Source: Pseudorhodobacter sp. PARRP1 (lineage in GTDB: Bacteria > Pseudomonadota > Alphaproteobacteria > Rhodobacterales > Rhodobacteraceae). From it: a stretch of DNA of 64,000 nt. The notes beneath the pieces were generated by a model, which did not search any database, was not told the DNA's origin, and worked only from the letters and a program-made list of their open reading frames with translations. Below are positions 16,546 through 24,146 of the stretch, piece by piece. The position numbers and the translations under genes were made by a program. Location of the stretch: NCBI GenBank assembly GCA_002256245.1, contig NKIU01000005.1, positions 62,001-126,000 on the forward strand, read 5' to 3'. Numbering within the stretch: the first letter of the stretch is position 1; every line of letters starts with the position of its first letter.

Positions 16546-17822
16546 ACGAGAATCCGGGTCAGGAATTGCAGCAGCGGGCGGTTGTAGGCCTGCGGTTGCG
16601 CGACGTTGCAGACATGGCCTGCGTCGGCGATCACCTCGAACCGGACATCGGGGCGCGGGGCGGCGTCGGTGATGCGGCCTGCGACGGCGCGGATTTCTGA
16701 CGGGGGCGCGAGGCGGTCGTGTTCGCCTGTCATCAGCAGGGTGGGCATGGTGAGGCGCGCGAAGTCGAATCGCTCCAACGGGTTGGTGAAGCAGCGCAGG
16801 GCGTCGCGGTAGGTGGCGGCGGGGATGGCGGACATTGAGGCCAAGAGGTCGGCCCGGATGGTGTCGGAGGCGTTGGGGCCTGCGATGACATTGACGACGG
16901 CGGGGGCGAAATCGGCGGGGGTTTGGCCTGCGTCGAGCGGGACTTCGCGGCTGACGCGGAAGGCCTCGCGTTCTTCTGGGCCTGCTTCGGACATGCCGGT
17001 GCAACCGCCGGAGAGGACCAATCCTGCGAGTTTGTCGGGGTGGCGCATCGCAAAGCTGGTGGCGATCCACGAGCCGTAGGACAGGCCGCAGAGGATCAGC
17101 TTTTCAGCGTTGAAAGCGGCCATGACGCGCAGGATGTCTTCGCAATAGTCGTCGATGGTGGATTGGCGGAAACCAAGGGTGCTGTCGCCGTAACCGCGCA
17201 AGTCTAGCGCTGCGGCTTGGGCGTAGTTGCCGACGGCTTGCAGTTGGGCCGCCCAGTTTGTGCGCGCGCCGCCGATGCCGTGCAGGAACAGCACCAGCGG
17301 GCCGGGTTTGGCGGGGGTGTGGGTGAGGGCCAGTTGCGGGGTGCCGGGCAGGATGCGGGTTTGCAGGGGGGCGTTGGGCAACAGCGGTTCGGGCGTGGTT
17401 GGGGCTGTGGTTGCGGAGGACAGCGCGTCGATGCCCGCCTCAAAAATCGGTTTGGTGCCGTTGGCGATCTCGGCAGCGCGGGCCGGGGGGGCCACGATTT
17501 CCGCGCTCCAGTTGATCACAGAACCTGCGGGTGAGGCGGAAATCGTTATGCGGGCGGTGTAGCGGTCGGCCCCCCGGATGCCCTCAAGGTGGGTATAGGC
17601 GAGGCTGCGGTCGCTGTCGGAGCGGTAGATCAGTTGCTCACGATAGACGGTGTCCTCGCCATGGGCGGTGAAGCGGCGGATTTCGGCACCGGTTTCGCTG
17701 CGCTCTGCGGTGATGGTGGCAAGGCCGGGGTGCCATGCGCCGCAGAAGTCGCGCGCCACGGCCCAGACGGCGTCGGGCGTGGCGGGGGTGCGGCCCATGA
17801 CGTGGACGGTTTCGCGGGCCAT
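16542..17822 (-). CDS. SRPBCC domain fused to alpha/beta hydrolase
   Basis: A 426-residue two-domain protein. Residues 1-145 resemble an SRPBCC (START-like) ligand-binding domain (ATPDAVWAVARDFCGAWHP, SDRSLAYTHLEG). Residues about 170-426 are an alpha/beta hydrolase: oxyanion region LFLHGIGGARTNW, nucleophile Ser in LCGLSYGSW, acid in TGEHDRLAPP and His in ADAGHVCNV. The NicD N-formylmaleamate deformylase of nicotinate breakdown is a plain alpha/beta hydrolase, and here the gene sits two places from a NicX-like dioxygenase, so a deformylase-like role is plausible. The N-terminal fusion is unusual. Frames run without a break, so it is not an assembly artefact. Confidence 0.85.
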   Translation of the reverse strand: MARETVHVMGRTPATPDAVWAVARDFCGAWHPGLATITAERSETGAEIRRFTAHGEDTVYREQLIYRSDSDRSLAYTHLEGIRGADRYTARITISASPAGSVINWSAEIVAPPARAAEIANGTKPIFEAGIDALSSATTAPTTPEPLLPNAPLQTRILPGTPQLALTHTPAKPGPLVLFLHGIGGARTNWAAQLQAVGNYAQAAALDLRGYGDSTLGFRQSTIDDYCEDILRVMAAFNAEKLILCGLSYGSWIATSFAMRHPDKLAGLVLSGGCTGMSEAGPEEREAFRVSREVPLDAGQTPADFAPAVVNVIAGPNASDTIRADLLASMSAIPAATYRDALRCFTNPLERFDFARLTMPTLLMTGEHDRLAPPSEIRAVAGRITDAAPRPDVRFEVIADAGHVCNVAQPQAYNRPLLQFLTRILV

Positions 17823-17823
17823 T

Positions 17824-19131
17824 TCAGCGCAGGCCTTTGAGCGAACCCGAGTCGCCGCGCCACAAAGACGAGCGCGCGCCGCCTTCGTCGCCGGGGGCTT
17901 TGTCCAGCTCATCCATGTCATAGAGGGTAAGGACCGAAAGATAATCTTCCATGATTTCAGATGTATAGGGCAGCATCAACGCGCCACAGCGGCTGTCGCG
18001 ATACATCCGCTCCAGCGGCATGGATTTCAGCATCGACTGCCCGCCACAGGTGCGGATCGCAAGGGCGGCAATTTCCTGCACGCCTTCCATGACGTTATAC
18101 TGTGCTGCATACATCCGCAGCACTTGCGCCTTGGAGGGCATCCCCTGCGCCTCCATAAACGCCTGCCACCACAGCGCGCGCATGTTGGCCAGACGCGCAT
18201 ACATGCGGCCTACGGCGATGCGCTTGGTGCCGAACATGCGCCGATCAGCGGCGGGCTGGCCTTCAACCTCGCCGCGCAGGTAGGCGACGGTGAAGTCATA
18301 AGCGCCTTGCGCGAGGCCCATGTAGGTGGGCGACAGGGTGGCCATCATATGCGGCCAATGCGGCAGGGTTTTGATGAACAACCCGCGCGGCATCATCAGA
18401 TCGTCTTCGCTGACGAACACGTCCTTCAGCACCAGATCGCGGGAGTTGGTGCCGCGCATCCCCAACGGGTCCCACGTGCCTTGCACGGTCAGGCCTTTGG
18501 CCTCTTTCGGGACGACGAAGATCATGGTGTCTTCGTGGCGAGGCTCGACGCCCTCGAAATGCTCGGTGCAGACGATCGAGTAATAGTCGCAATAGCCTGC
18601 GAGGGAGGCGAATTTCTTGAAGCCGTTGATCACCCAGCCGCCATCGACCTTGCGGCAGTTGGTTTGGGCGGGTTTGGACGTCCAGTTCTGCCCCGCTTCC
18701 GAGATCGGTTGCGAGTAGATGCCCTGCTCGGCCACGGCGCGTCGGAATTGGCGTGCGCGCAAGGGGGCGAAGGCGGCGCGATCCTCGTCGGTGAGGTTCG
18801 GCAGTTCATACATGAAGCGCGACCACATCATGGATGAGTTGTGCATGTTGAAGGTCAGCGCGGTGGCGCCGCAGTATTTGCCAATCTCGGCCCCGCACAT
18901 CGCGTATTCGCCCAAGGAAAACCCGTGGCCGCCGAATTCCTCGGGAACTGTCAGGGTCAGGAAGCCTTCGGCGGCAAGGTCTTTGTAGTTCTGCACCGGG
19001 AACGTGGCTTCCATGTCGATGCCCTTGGCGCGGGCGGCGAAGCTGGGGCCAAGTTCATTCAGGCGGTTCAGAACCGCCTGCACTTCGGGGCGGATGCGGC
19101 TGAGGTCGTAGTAGTCGGCAATCGTGCTCAT
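17824..19131 (-). CDS. Acyl-CoA dehydrogenase-like flavoprotein (possible monooxygenase)
   Basis: A 435-residue member of the acyl-CoA dehydrogenase fold: LTVPEEFGGHGFSLGEYAMC in the N-terminal domain, WVINGFKKFASLAGY in the beta domain, TWDPLGMRGTNSRDLVLKDVFV, and LERMYRDSRCGALML near the end. At the place of the usual IYEGTSE catalytic motif it reads MLPYTSE, so the common general-base Glu appears missing. Relatives lacking it (DszC, HpaH-like, IacA types) are flavin-dependent monooxygenases served by a reductase. Two flavin reductases in the same cluster favour that reading. It lies 1 bp from the hydrolase gene. Confidence 0.82.
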   Translation of the reverse strand: MSTIADYYDLSRIRPEVQAVLNRLNELGPSFAARAKGIDMEATFPVQNYKDLAAEGFLTLTVPEEFGGHGFSLGEYAMCGAEIGKYCGATALTFNMHNSSMMWSRFMYELPNLTDEDRAAFAPLRARQFRRAVAEQGIYSQPISEAGQNWTSKPAQTNCRKVDGGWVINGFKKFASLAGYCDYYSIVCTEHFEGVEPRHEDTMIFVVPKEAKGLTVQGTWDPLGMRGTNSRDLVLKDVFVSEDDLMMPRGLFIKTLPHWPHMMATLSPTYMGLAQGAYDFTVAYLRGEVEGQPAADRRMFGTKRIAVGRMYARLANMRALWWQAFMEAQGMPSKAQVLRMYAAQYNVMEGVQEIAALAIRTCGGQSMLKSMPLERMYRDSRCGALMLPYTSEIMEDYLSVLTLYDMDELDKAPGDEGGARSSLWRGDSGSLKGLR

Positions 19132-19149
19132 GGGTTTTCTCCGTTGCGC

Positions 19150-20202
19150 TTACAGCGCGAGTTCGCCTTGAAGGACGCCCGCTTTGACGACGATGCGTCC
19201 GTCAAGGGCGATGGTGCAGTTGCGCATCGGCAGATCAAAATGGCCGAGCGTGTAGCGGCCCGCGTATTGGTTGGCCCCGGTGGACCACAGGAACGATCCG
19301 GCAAGGGCGCGGAATTCGACGGCCTGCATGTCGCGCTTGTCATACATCGCGGCGCTGATCCAATGGGCGTGCGGGTTCATCCCCCAGCCGACATGGCTGA
19401 GGCCGTAGGCGTTCGGATCATCCCAGGCGGCCATGTATTCGCGGAAATGCAGGGCGTCGATGCCGTCGCCTTTGATGGCGGTGACGAAATCATTCTCGAT
19501 GGTGCAGTCGATGCGGCTGGTCAGGTAGGTTTTGAACGTCAGGTTCATATCGCCCACGTCCATCACGATCCGCCCGTTCACCGCGTTCTTGCCGGGGAAG
19601 GCAAGGCACAGGCCGCCCGGCCAATGCGCCACATCACCGGGCTTGGTGCCGAAGCCCGCGGTGCCGCCACAGGGCGCGTCGCGCAGGTTGATGGTCAGAT
19701 CGGTGCCCGCGGCGGAAGTCACGCGCATCTCTGACGCCTCGCGCAGCATTTGCGTGCCGAGGGCAACCTTGGGGCCGTGTTCGGCTTTCGGCTCGGTGCG
19801 TTCAAGGATTTCGGGGTGTTCGTTGGTGATCACCAGCAGGCGGGTGCGGCCAGCGGACTCAATCTCGGGCCATTCCGGGGCGTGGATGATGCCTTCGACG
19901 GTGCAATCGACGATGACTTCGACCCGCTTCAAGGCTTCGATCACGGCGCGGTTTTGCTGGATCGCCCAGCTTGTGCCGGTGGATTTGACCGGAACCGGGG
20001 CGTTCATCGGCGGGGTCGGCATGGTGATGATGCAAAACTCCGCGCCCAGATCGTAGGCGGCGAGTTCGCACAGGTGGATCAGCACCGGGCGGGATTGGGT
20101 TTCGCAAAGGATGGCGATGGGGGTGCCGCGACCGATGCCGTTCAGCGCCAACACCCGGCGGAAGGCGGCGAGCCATTTGCCCTCGATCCGTTCTTGCATC
20201 AT
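19150..20202 (-). CDS. NicX-like 2,5-dihydroxypyridine 5,6-dioxygenase family protein
   Basis: A 350-residue protein, the length of Pseudomonas NicX. The C-terminal half matches from memory of that family: DVGDMNLTFKTYL, YGLSHVGWGMNPHAHW and LGHFDLPMRNC. The iron ligands known for NicX (a His in the SHxGWG segment, then His and Asp in HxDxPxRNC) are all present. NicX opens the pyridine ring of 2,5-dihydroxypyridine to N-formylmaleamate. The fold is shared with M29-like aminopeptidases, so the substrate may differ. The ATG at 20202 follows AAAGGAG. It starts a leftward transcription unit. Confidence 0.83.
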   Translation of the reverse strand: MMQERIEGKWLAAFRRVLALNGIGRGTPIAILCETQSRPVLIHLCELAAYDLGAEFCIITMPTPPMNAPVPVKSTGTSWAIQQNRAVIEALKRVEVIVDCTVEGIIHAPEWPEIESAGRTRLLVITNEHPEILERTEPKAEHGPKVALGTQMLREASEMRVTSAAGTDLTINLRDAPCGGTAGFGTKPGDVAHWPGGLCLAFPGKNAVNGRIVMDVGDMNLTFKTYLTSRIDCTIENDFVTAIKGDGIDALHFREYMAAWDDPNAYGLSHVGWGMNPHAHWISAAMYDKRDMQAVEFRALAGSFLWSTGANQYAGRYTLGHFDLPMRNCTIALDGRIVVKAGVLQGELAL

Positions 20203-20243
20203 CGCGGTTTCTCCTTTGACCCATGGATTTGAGTCGAAACATT

Positions 20244-20262
20244 TTACTGATCGGTTTAGTAA
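20244..20262. promoter_or_regulatory. Imperfect palindrome, candidate TetR operator
   Basis: TTACT-N9-AGTAA, with seven of nine base pairs symmetric across 19 bp, about 45 bp upstream of the NicX-like start. The AT-rich spacing and length suit a TetR-family site. The TetR gene lies downstream in the same transcript. Confidence 0.4.
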
Positions 20263-20286
20263 TTATGAGAGTCATGTTTGTGTCAA

Positions 20287-20306
20287 CAAGATTTTCGAAA
20301 ATCTTG
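20287..20306. promoter_or_regulatory. 20-bp perfect palindrome, candidate GntR operator
   Basis: CAAGATTTTCGAAAATCTTG is a perfect 20-bp palindrome between the flavin reductase stop and the NicX-like start. Its core ATTTTCGAAAAT recurs exactly at 24074-24085, next to the GntR gene. Two identical cores in two promoters of one cluster suggest a shared regulator. Confidence 0.65.
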
Positions 20307-20317
20307 CCGAGCGCCGA

Positions 20318-20953
20318 TTATCTGGGGGTTTGCGTCGGCCAGTCCGCCCATTTCGGGCGATCCAACTCGAAGGTGTCGTGGCTGCGCACGTAGGTGGAGC
20401 CATAGCTGCGCGCCACGAGGCCCAAGGCGGGGGTGTCGATATGGGCGCGTTCGGCGTTCAGGATGAACCGGTCATCGATATGCACGGCCAGAACCCGGCC
20501 GATGACGATGGTCTGATGCGGGCCGGTGACGACCGAGGACAGCATGGCACATTCAAACGCCACCGGGCTGGCGGCGATGCGCGGCGGGCGGATATGCGCG
20601 GAGGGCATGGTTTCCAGGCCTGCAAGGTTCAGTTCGTTGACCCCCGTCGGGGCATCGACCGAGGTGACGTTCATCTGCTGCACCAAAGCTTCGGGCACCA
20701 GATTGACCACGAATTCCCCGGTGGCCAGGATGTTGGCCGCCGTATCCTTGAAGCCGCGCACGGGGTCGGCCATCAGGCCCAGAACGAGGGTGGGCGGGGC
20801 AGAGCCCATGACGTTGAAAAAGCTGTAGGGCGCGGCGTTCAGCGCGCCCTTTGCGCTTTGCGTGACCACCCAGGCAATCGGGCGCGGCATCACGGTGGCG
20901 GCGAGCAGTTTGTAGGCAATCGGCTCGGCCACCTTATCCAGATCCCAGCGCAT
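20318..20953 (-). CDS. Flavin reductase-like protein (long form)
   Basis: A 211-residue protein of the flavoredoxin/flavin reductase family: YKLLAATVMPRPIAWVVTQS, NAAPYSFFNVMGSAPPTLVLGL and GEFVVNLV, the usual sequence around the FMN-binding barrel, then a C-terminal LGLVARSYGSTYVRS. It could supply reduced flavin to the monooxygenase-like protein at 17824, or act on its own. Its ATG shares one base with the nitrilase stop (TGATG), so the two are translated together. It ends the cupin-FAH-nitrilase transcript. Confidence 0.85.
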   Translation of the reverse strand: MRWDLDKVAEPIAYKLLAATVMPRPIAWVVTQSAKGALNAAPYSFFNVMGSAPPTLVLGLMADPVRGFKDTAANILATGEFVVNLVPEALVQQMNVTSVDAPTGVNELNLAGLETMPSAHIRPPRIAASPVAFECAMLSSVVTGPHQTIVIGRVLAVHIDDRFILNAERAHIDTPALGLVARSYGSTYVRSHDTFELDRPKWADWPTQTPR

Positions 20954-21876
20954 CAGATTTCCTTCACGGCGCGTTTGGCGCGGGTATCGACGGTCAGTTC
21001 AAACACATCGGGGCGGGCGTAGTGGCCGGTTACGTCGAAATCGTATTTGGCGCGCATCACTTCCGCCGGGTCGATTTCGGCGTAAAGAATGGTCTCGCCG
21101 CTGAAATCGGGGCCTGCCAGCACCTTGCCCAACGGGCCGATGATCGCCGATCCGCCGCGCATCATCACGGTGTCGGGGTCATCACCCAAGGTACTTTCAT
21201 GGTCGGGGCCATAGGCGGCGCGGGTGATGTATTGGCAGGCGGTCAGCACGAAGGTGCGGCCCTCCATCGCGATGTGCTGCATGGTGGGCAGCCAGGTGTC
21301 GCGATCATCGGCGGTGGGGGCGCAGTAGAGGCTGACGCCTTGATGATACATGTGCATCCGCAGCGCGGGCATGTAGTTTTCCCAGCAGATCACCGCACCT
21401 ATGGTGCCAAGATCGGTCTGGAAGGTGGGCAGGGTAGAGCCATCGCCAAAGCCCCAGATCAGCCGCTCGGCGGCGGTGGGCATCAGTTTGCGGTGCTTGC
21501 CGACAAGGCCCTTTGCGCCGTCGAAGTAAAGGGCTGTGCAGTAGAGCGTGGCCCCGTCGCGTTCAATCGCACCGATGACGGCGAAGGTGTTGGTTTCCGC
21601 CGTGGCCTCGGCCAGCAGCGCCACTTCGGGGCCATCCAGATCAATGGCGGCGGCGTGGTAGCGGGCGAAGGCAGCGCGGCCTTCGGGTTTGCGCATCCCG
21701 ATGGGGGCACCAAAGCTGGCACCTTTCGGATAGCCGCCGAGCAGGGCTTCGGGGAACACCACCAGTTTCGCACCCTTTGCGGCGGCGTCGCGCAGGGTCG
21801 CGGCGGCTTTTTCAGCCGTCGCCAGCGGGTCGTTGGGGAGAGAGGCGATTTGGGCGACGGCGACGGTGAAAGTCAT
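20953..21876 (-). CDS. Nitrilase
   Basis: A 307-residue carbon-nitrogen hydrolase with the complete catalytic triad: Glu in LVVFPEALLGGYP, Lys in GKHRKLMPTAAER and Cys in GAVICWENYMP. The CWEN context is that of true nitrilases (nitrile to acid plus ammonia) rather than amidases. The C-terminal IGPLGKVLAGPDFSGETILYAEID in outline is also typical. It is in one transcript with an FAH hydrolase and a bicupin dioxygenase, so it may feed a carboxylate into that route, though action on a ring-opened amide-like intermediate cannot be excluded. The start MTFTVAVAQIA at 21876 is standard. Confidence 0.9.
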   Translation of the reverse strand: MTFTVAVAQIASLPNDPLATAEKAAATLRDAAAKGAKLVVFPEALLGGYPKGASFGAPIGMRKPEGRAAFARYHAAAIDLDGPEVALLAEATAETNTFAVIGAIERDGATLYCTALYFDGAKGLVGKHRKLMPTAAERLIWGFGDGSTLPTFQTDLGTIGAVICWENYMPALRMHMYHQGVSLYCAPTADDRDTWLPTMQHIAMEGRTFVLTACQYITRAAYGPDHESTLGDDPDTVMMRGGSAIIGPLGKVLAGPDFSGETILYAEIDPAEVMRAKYDFDVTGHYARPDVFELTVDTRAKRAVKEI

Positions 21877-21901
21877 GGGACGTTCCTTTTGTGGCAGCCC
21901 G

Positions 21902-21919
21902 CCGGGGGCCAGCCCCCGG
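21902..21919. repeat. GC-rich hairpin followed by GGGATATTTG element
   Basis: CCGGGGGC-CA-GCCCCCGG, followed at 21921 by CCCCCGGGATATTTGAACAG. A similar sequence, CCCCCGTGGGATATTTGG, occurs at 55093-55110. Such elements look like a dispersed intergenic repeat. Here it lies between the FAH and nitrilase genes. Confidence 0.55.
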
Positions 21920-21956
21920 ACCCCCGGGATATTTGAACAGAGAGGATGACCAAAGA

Positions 21957-22877
21957 TCAGTCTGGTGTGGCGTTGACAACAGGATGGCGGATGCTGCCGA
22001 TGCCTTCCACTGTGGCCACAACCACGTCGCCGGGCCAGAGCCATTCTTGCGGCGTGCGCCCCGCGCCGACGCCTTCCGGCGTGCCCGAGGCGATGATGTC
22101 GCCGGGTTCCAGCGTGATGCCCGAGGAGATGTCGGCGATCAGCGTGGCCACATTGAACAGCATGTGGCGGGTGTTGGAGCGTTGTTTTTCCACGCCGTTG
22201 ACGGTCAGCCAGAGGTCGAGGGTTTGCGGATCGGGGATATCGTCGGCGGTGATGATGCAGGGGCCGAAGGGGGCGTAGGTGTCTTGGCCTTTGGAGAAAA
22301 TCCACTGGCCAGCGCGGCGGTTGTCGCGGGCGGAAATGTCGATCATCACCGAATAGCCGAAGACATGGGTGAGGGCGGCGTCGCGGCTGACGCGGCGGGC
22401 GGTGGTGCCGATGATCACGGCAAGCTCTACCTCCCAATCAAGTTGCTGGGTGATTTTGGCGTTGTGCTCGATGGCAGAGCCGGGGCCGATCACGGTGGTG
22501 GGGGGTTTGGAGAAGATCACCGGCTGTTTCGGCAGGTCTTTCGAGGTATCGAGAGACGCGGCACTTTCGGCGACATGTTCGACATAGTTCAGACCGATGC
22601 CAAAGATGTTCTTGCGCGGGCGCGGGATCGGGGCGAGCAGGGTGACATTGGCCAGATCGGTGGCGACACCGGTGGCATAATCGCCCTCGGCCCCCTCAAG
22701 GCAGGCCTTCAGCGTGGCCAGACCGGGGCGACCTGCGTCAATGAGGGCCAGCATGGAATCGGGCAGATCTTCGCCCATCATCACGCCCAAGCGTGCCACA
22801 TCGACGACGAGATCGCCGTCCATCACGCCCAGCTTTGCGGCGGCCTCGACCGAGGCGCGGTAGGTAACCAGTTTCAT
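21957..22877 (-). CDS. Fumarylacetoacetate hydrolase (FAH) family protein
   Basis: A 306-residue protein with the FAH fold in its C-terminal two thirds: NIFGIGLNYVEH, QPVIFSKPPTTVIGPG, the metal-binding glutamates in LDWEVELAVIIG, and GDIIASGTPEGVG. The family hydrolyses C-C bonds in diketo acids, for example fumarylpyruvate or maleylpyruvate after gentisate ring opening, or decarboxylates oxaloacetate-like acids. It lies 9 bp from a gentisate-dioxygenase-like gene, which makes hydrolysis of its ring-opened product the natural reading. No maleylpyruvate isomerase is seen next to it. Confidence 0.88.
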   Translation of the reverse strand: MKLVTYRASVEAAAKLGVMDGDLVVDVARLGVMMGEDLPDSMLALIDAGRPGLATLKACLEGAEGDYATGVATDLANVTLLAPIPRPRKNIFGIGLNYVEHVAESAASLDTSKDLPKQPVIFSKPPTTVIGPGSAIEHNAKITQQLDWEVELAVIIGTTARRVSRDAALTHVFGYSVMIDISARDNRRAGQWIFSKGQDTYAPFGPCIITADDIPDPQTLDLWLTVNGVEKQRSNTRHMLFNVATLIADISSGITLEPGDIIASGTPEGVGAGRTPQEWLWPGDVVVATVEGIGSIRHPVVNATPD

Positions 22878-22886
22878 ATCTTGTCC

Positions 22887-24008
22887 TTACAGAAGCGGCT
22901 GGTGGCCGTTGTTGTCGCCAAAGGCTTCTTCGCGGTAGAGGCCCAAGGCCCGCATGACGGGCAGATCAGACAGGCAGAACAGGCAGGCGTCCTCGCCCGG
23001 TTGATCGTTGACGTGTTCATGCCAAGCCCATGACGGCACGCAGAAAATATCGCGTTCCTGCCAGTCATACCGTTTGCCGTTGATGATGGAATGGCCGCGC
23101 CCCTTGGCGACGTGGTAAAGGTAGCTGCCGGTGTGGCGATGGGCTTTGGTGTGTTCCCCGGCCCGCAGCAGTTGCATCGAGGCCCCCAGCGTCTGCATCA
23201 CCGGGCCGTTGGTGACGGGGTTCACATATTCCATCAGCACCCCGTCGAAGGGCGAGCCATCGCTGGCACCGGCGTATTTCACCAGCGCCTCATAGGTCGG
23301 GGCCCATTCGTATTTGAACATCGGGCTGTAGCCTTTGTTCCACGCACCACCGCCGGGGGTAAGGCCGGCGTTGCCCCAGGTTTTGGTCATATCATCCACC
23401 GGATAGCCGACGGCTTGGCCAAGATCGGGGTGGACCTCGTAGAAGTTCGCCTCCATCGCGTTGACGAAGGGGATGTCGAGACCGTCTTGCCAGATGCAGG
23501 GGGTGCCTTCGGCGGCGACGCCGTGTTCGTGCCATGTGCCGTTTGGCGTGAGGACGAAATCATTCGAGCCGAGTGTCATCTTGTGGCCATCAACCACGGT
23601 ATAAGCGCCGCTGCCTTCCATGATGAAGCGGATCGCGCTGGCGGAATGGCGATGGGCCGAGGCAACCTCGCCGGGGTTCATCACTTGCAGACCGGCGTAG
23701 ATCCAACCGACCGCAGCGGCCACATCGGTGCGGCCGGGGTTGTTGAGGTAGATCACCCGCCGCCCCGCCTTTTCGGGCGTGACCAGTTGCACCGAGCGCA
23801 GCACATGTTCGCGCAGATCACGGTAGCGCCAGACCACCGGCACAGATTGGCTTTTGGGCGCCCAAGGTTCGATCTTGTTGGCAACCGTCCACAAGGCCCC
23901 GGCGCTGAATTTATCAAGCTGGTCGTAGTAGGCCAGCAGTTCGGGCGTGTCTTCGACATTGGCGCGGCCTGCAACGTCTTCACGGTGGTTTTCGCGTTGA
24001 TTGCTCAT
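22887..24008 (-). CDS. Gentisate 1,2-dioxygenase-like bicupin
   Basis: A 373-residue two-cupin protein. Cupin 1 has AHRHSASAIRFIMEGSGAY and TPNGTWHEHG, the His-x-His and later His of the Fe(II) site of gentisate and 1-hydroxy-2-naphthoate dioxygenases. Cupin 2 has KAHRHTGSYLYHVAKGRGHS and PSWAWHEHV. The family cleaves the ring of aromatic rings with adjacent hydroxyl and carboxyl groups using O2. The start MSNQRENHRED at 24008 is chosen; upstream the frame is open but unrelated to the family. It is the promoter-proximal gene of cupin-FAH-nitrilase-flavin reductase and divergent from a GntR regulator. Confidence 0.87.
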   Translation of the reverse strand: MSNQRENHREDVAGRANVEDTPELLAYYDQLDKFSAGALWTVANKIEPWAPKSQSVPVVWRYRDLREHVLRSVQLVTPEKAGRRVIYLNNPGRTDVAAAVGWIYAGLQVMNPGEVASAHRHSASAIRFIMEGSGAYTVVDGHKMTLGSNDFVLTPNGTWHEHGVAAEGTPCIWQDGLDIPFVNAMEANFYEVHPDLGQAVGYPVDDMTKTWGNAGLTPGGGAWNKGYSPMFKYEWAPTYEALVKYAGASDGSPFDGVLMEYVNPVTNGPVMQTLGASMQLLRAGEHTKAHRHTGSYLYHVAKGRGHSIINGKRYDWQERDIFCVPSWAWHEHVNDQPGEDACLFCLSDLPVMRALGLYREEAFGDNNGHQPLL

Positions 24009-24072
24009 GTCCCTGCCCCTGATGCCGAATTTCTGAAGGCAAGATGCCAGAATAATTTCCGCAAGCAAGTCA

Positions 24073-24086
24073 TATTTTCGAAAATA
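24073..24086. promoter_or_regulatory. 14-bp perfect palindrome, candidate GntR operator
   Basis: TATTTTCGAAAATA, between the divergent bicupin and GntR genes. It shares the 12-bp core with the palindrome at 20287-20306. Its position would let one protein control both directions. Confidence 0.65.
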
Positions 24087-24146
24087 ATGAAATTGCCATC
24101 CGATCTGGCCTGCGCCATACTGGCGGCAAGCAGAAAGAGGCCCGCG

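Noticed and set aside
19150-20202. M29-type aminopeptidase as identity of the NicX-like protein
   Set aside because: The fold is related, but the His, His and Asp positions and the segment around SHVGWG match NicX better, and the neighbours are aromatic-degradation genes.
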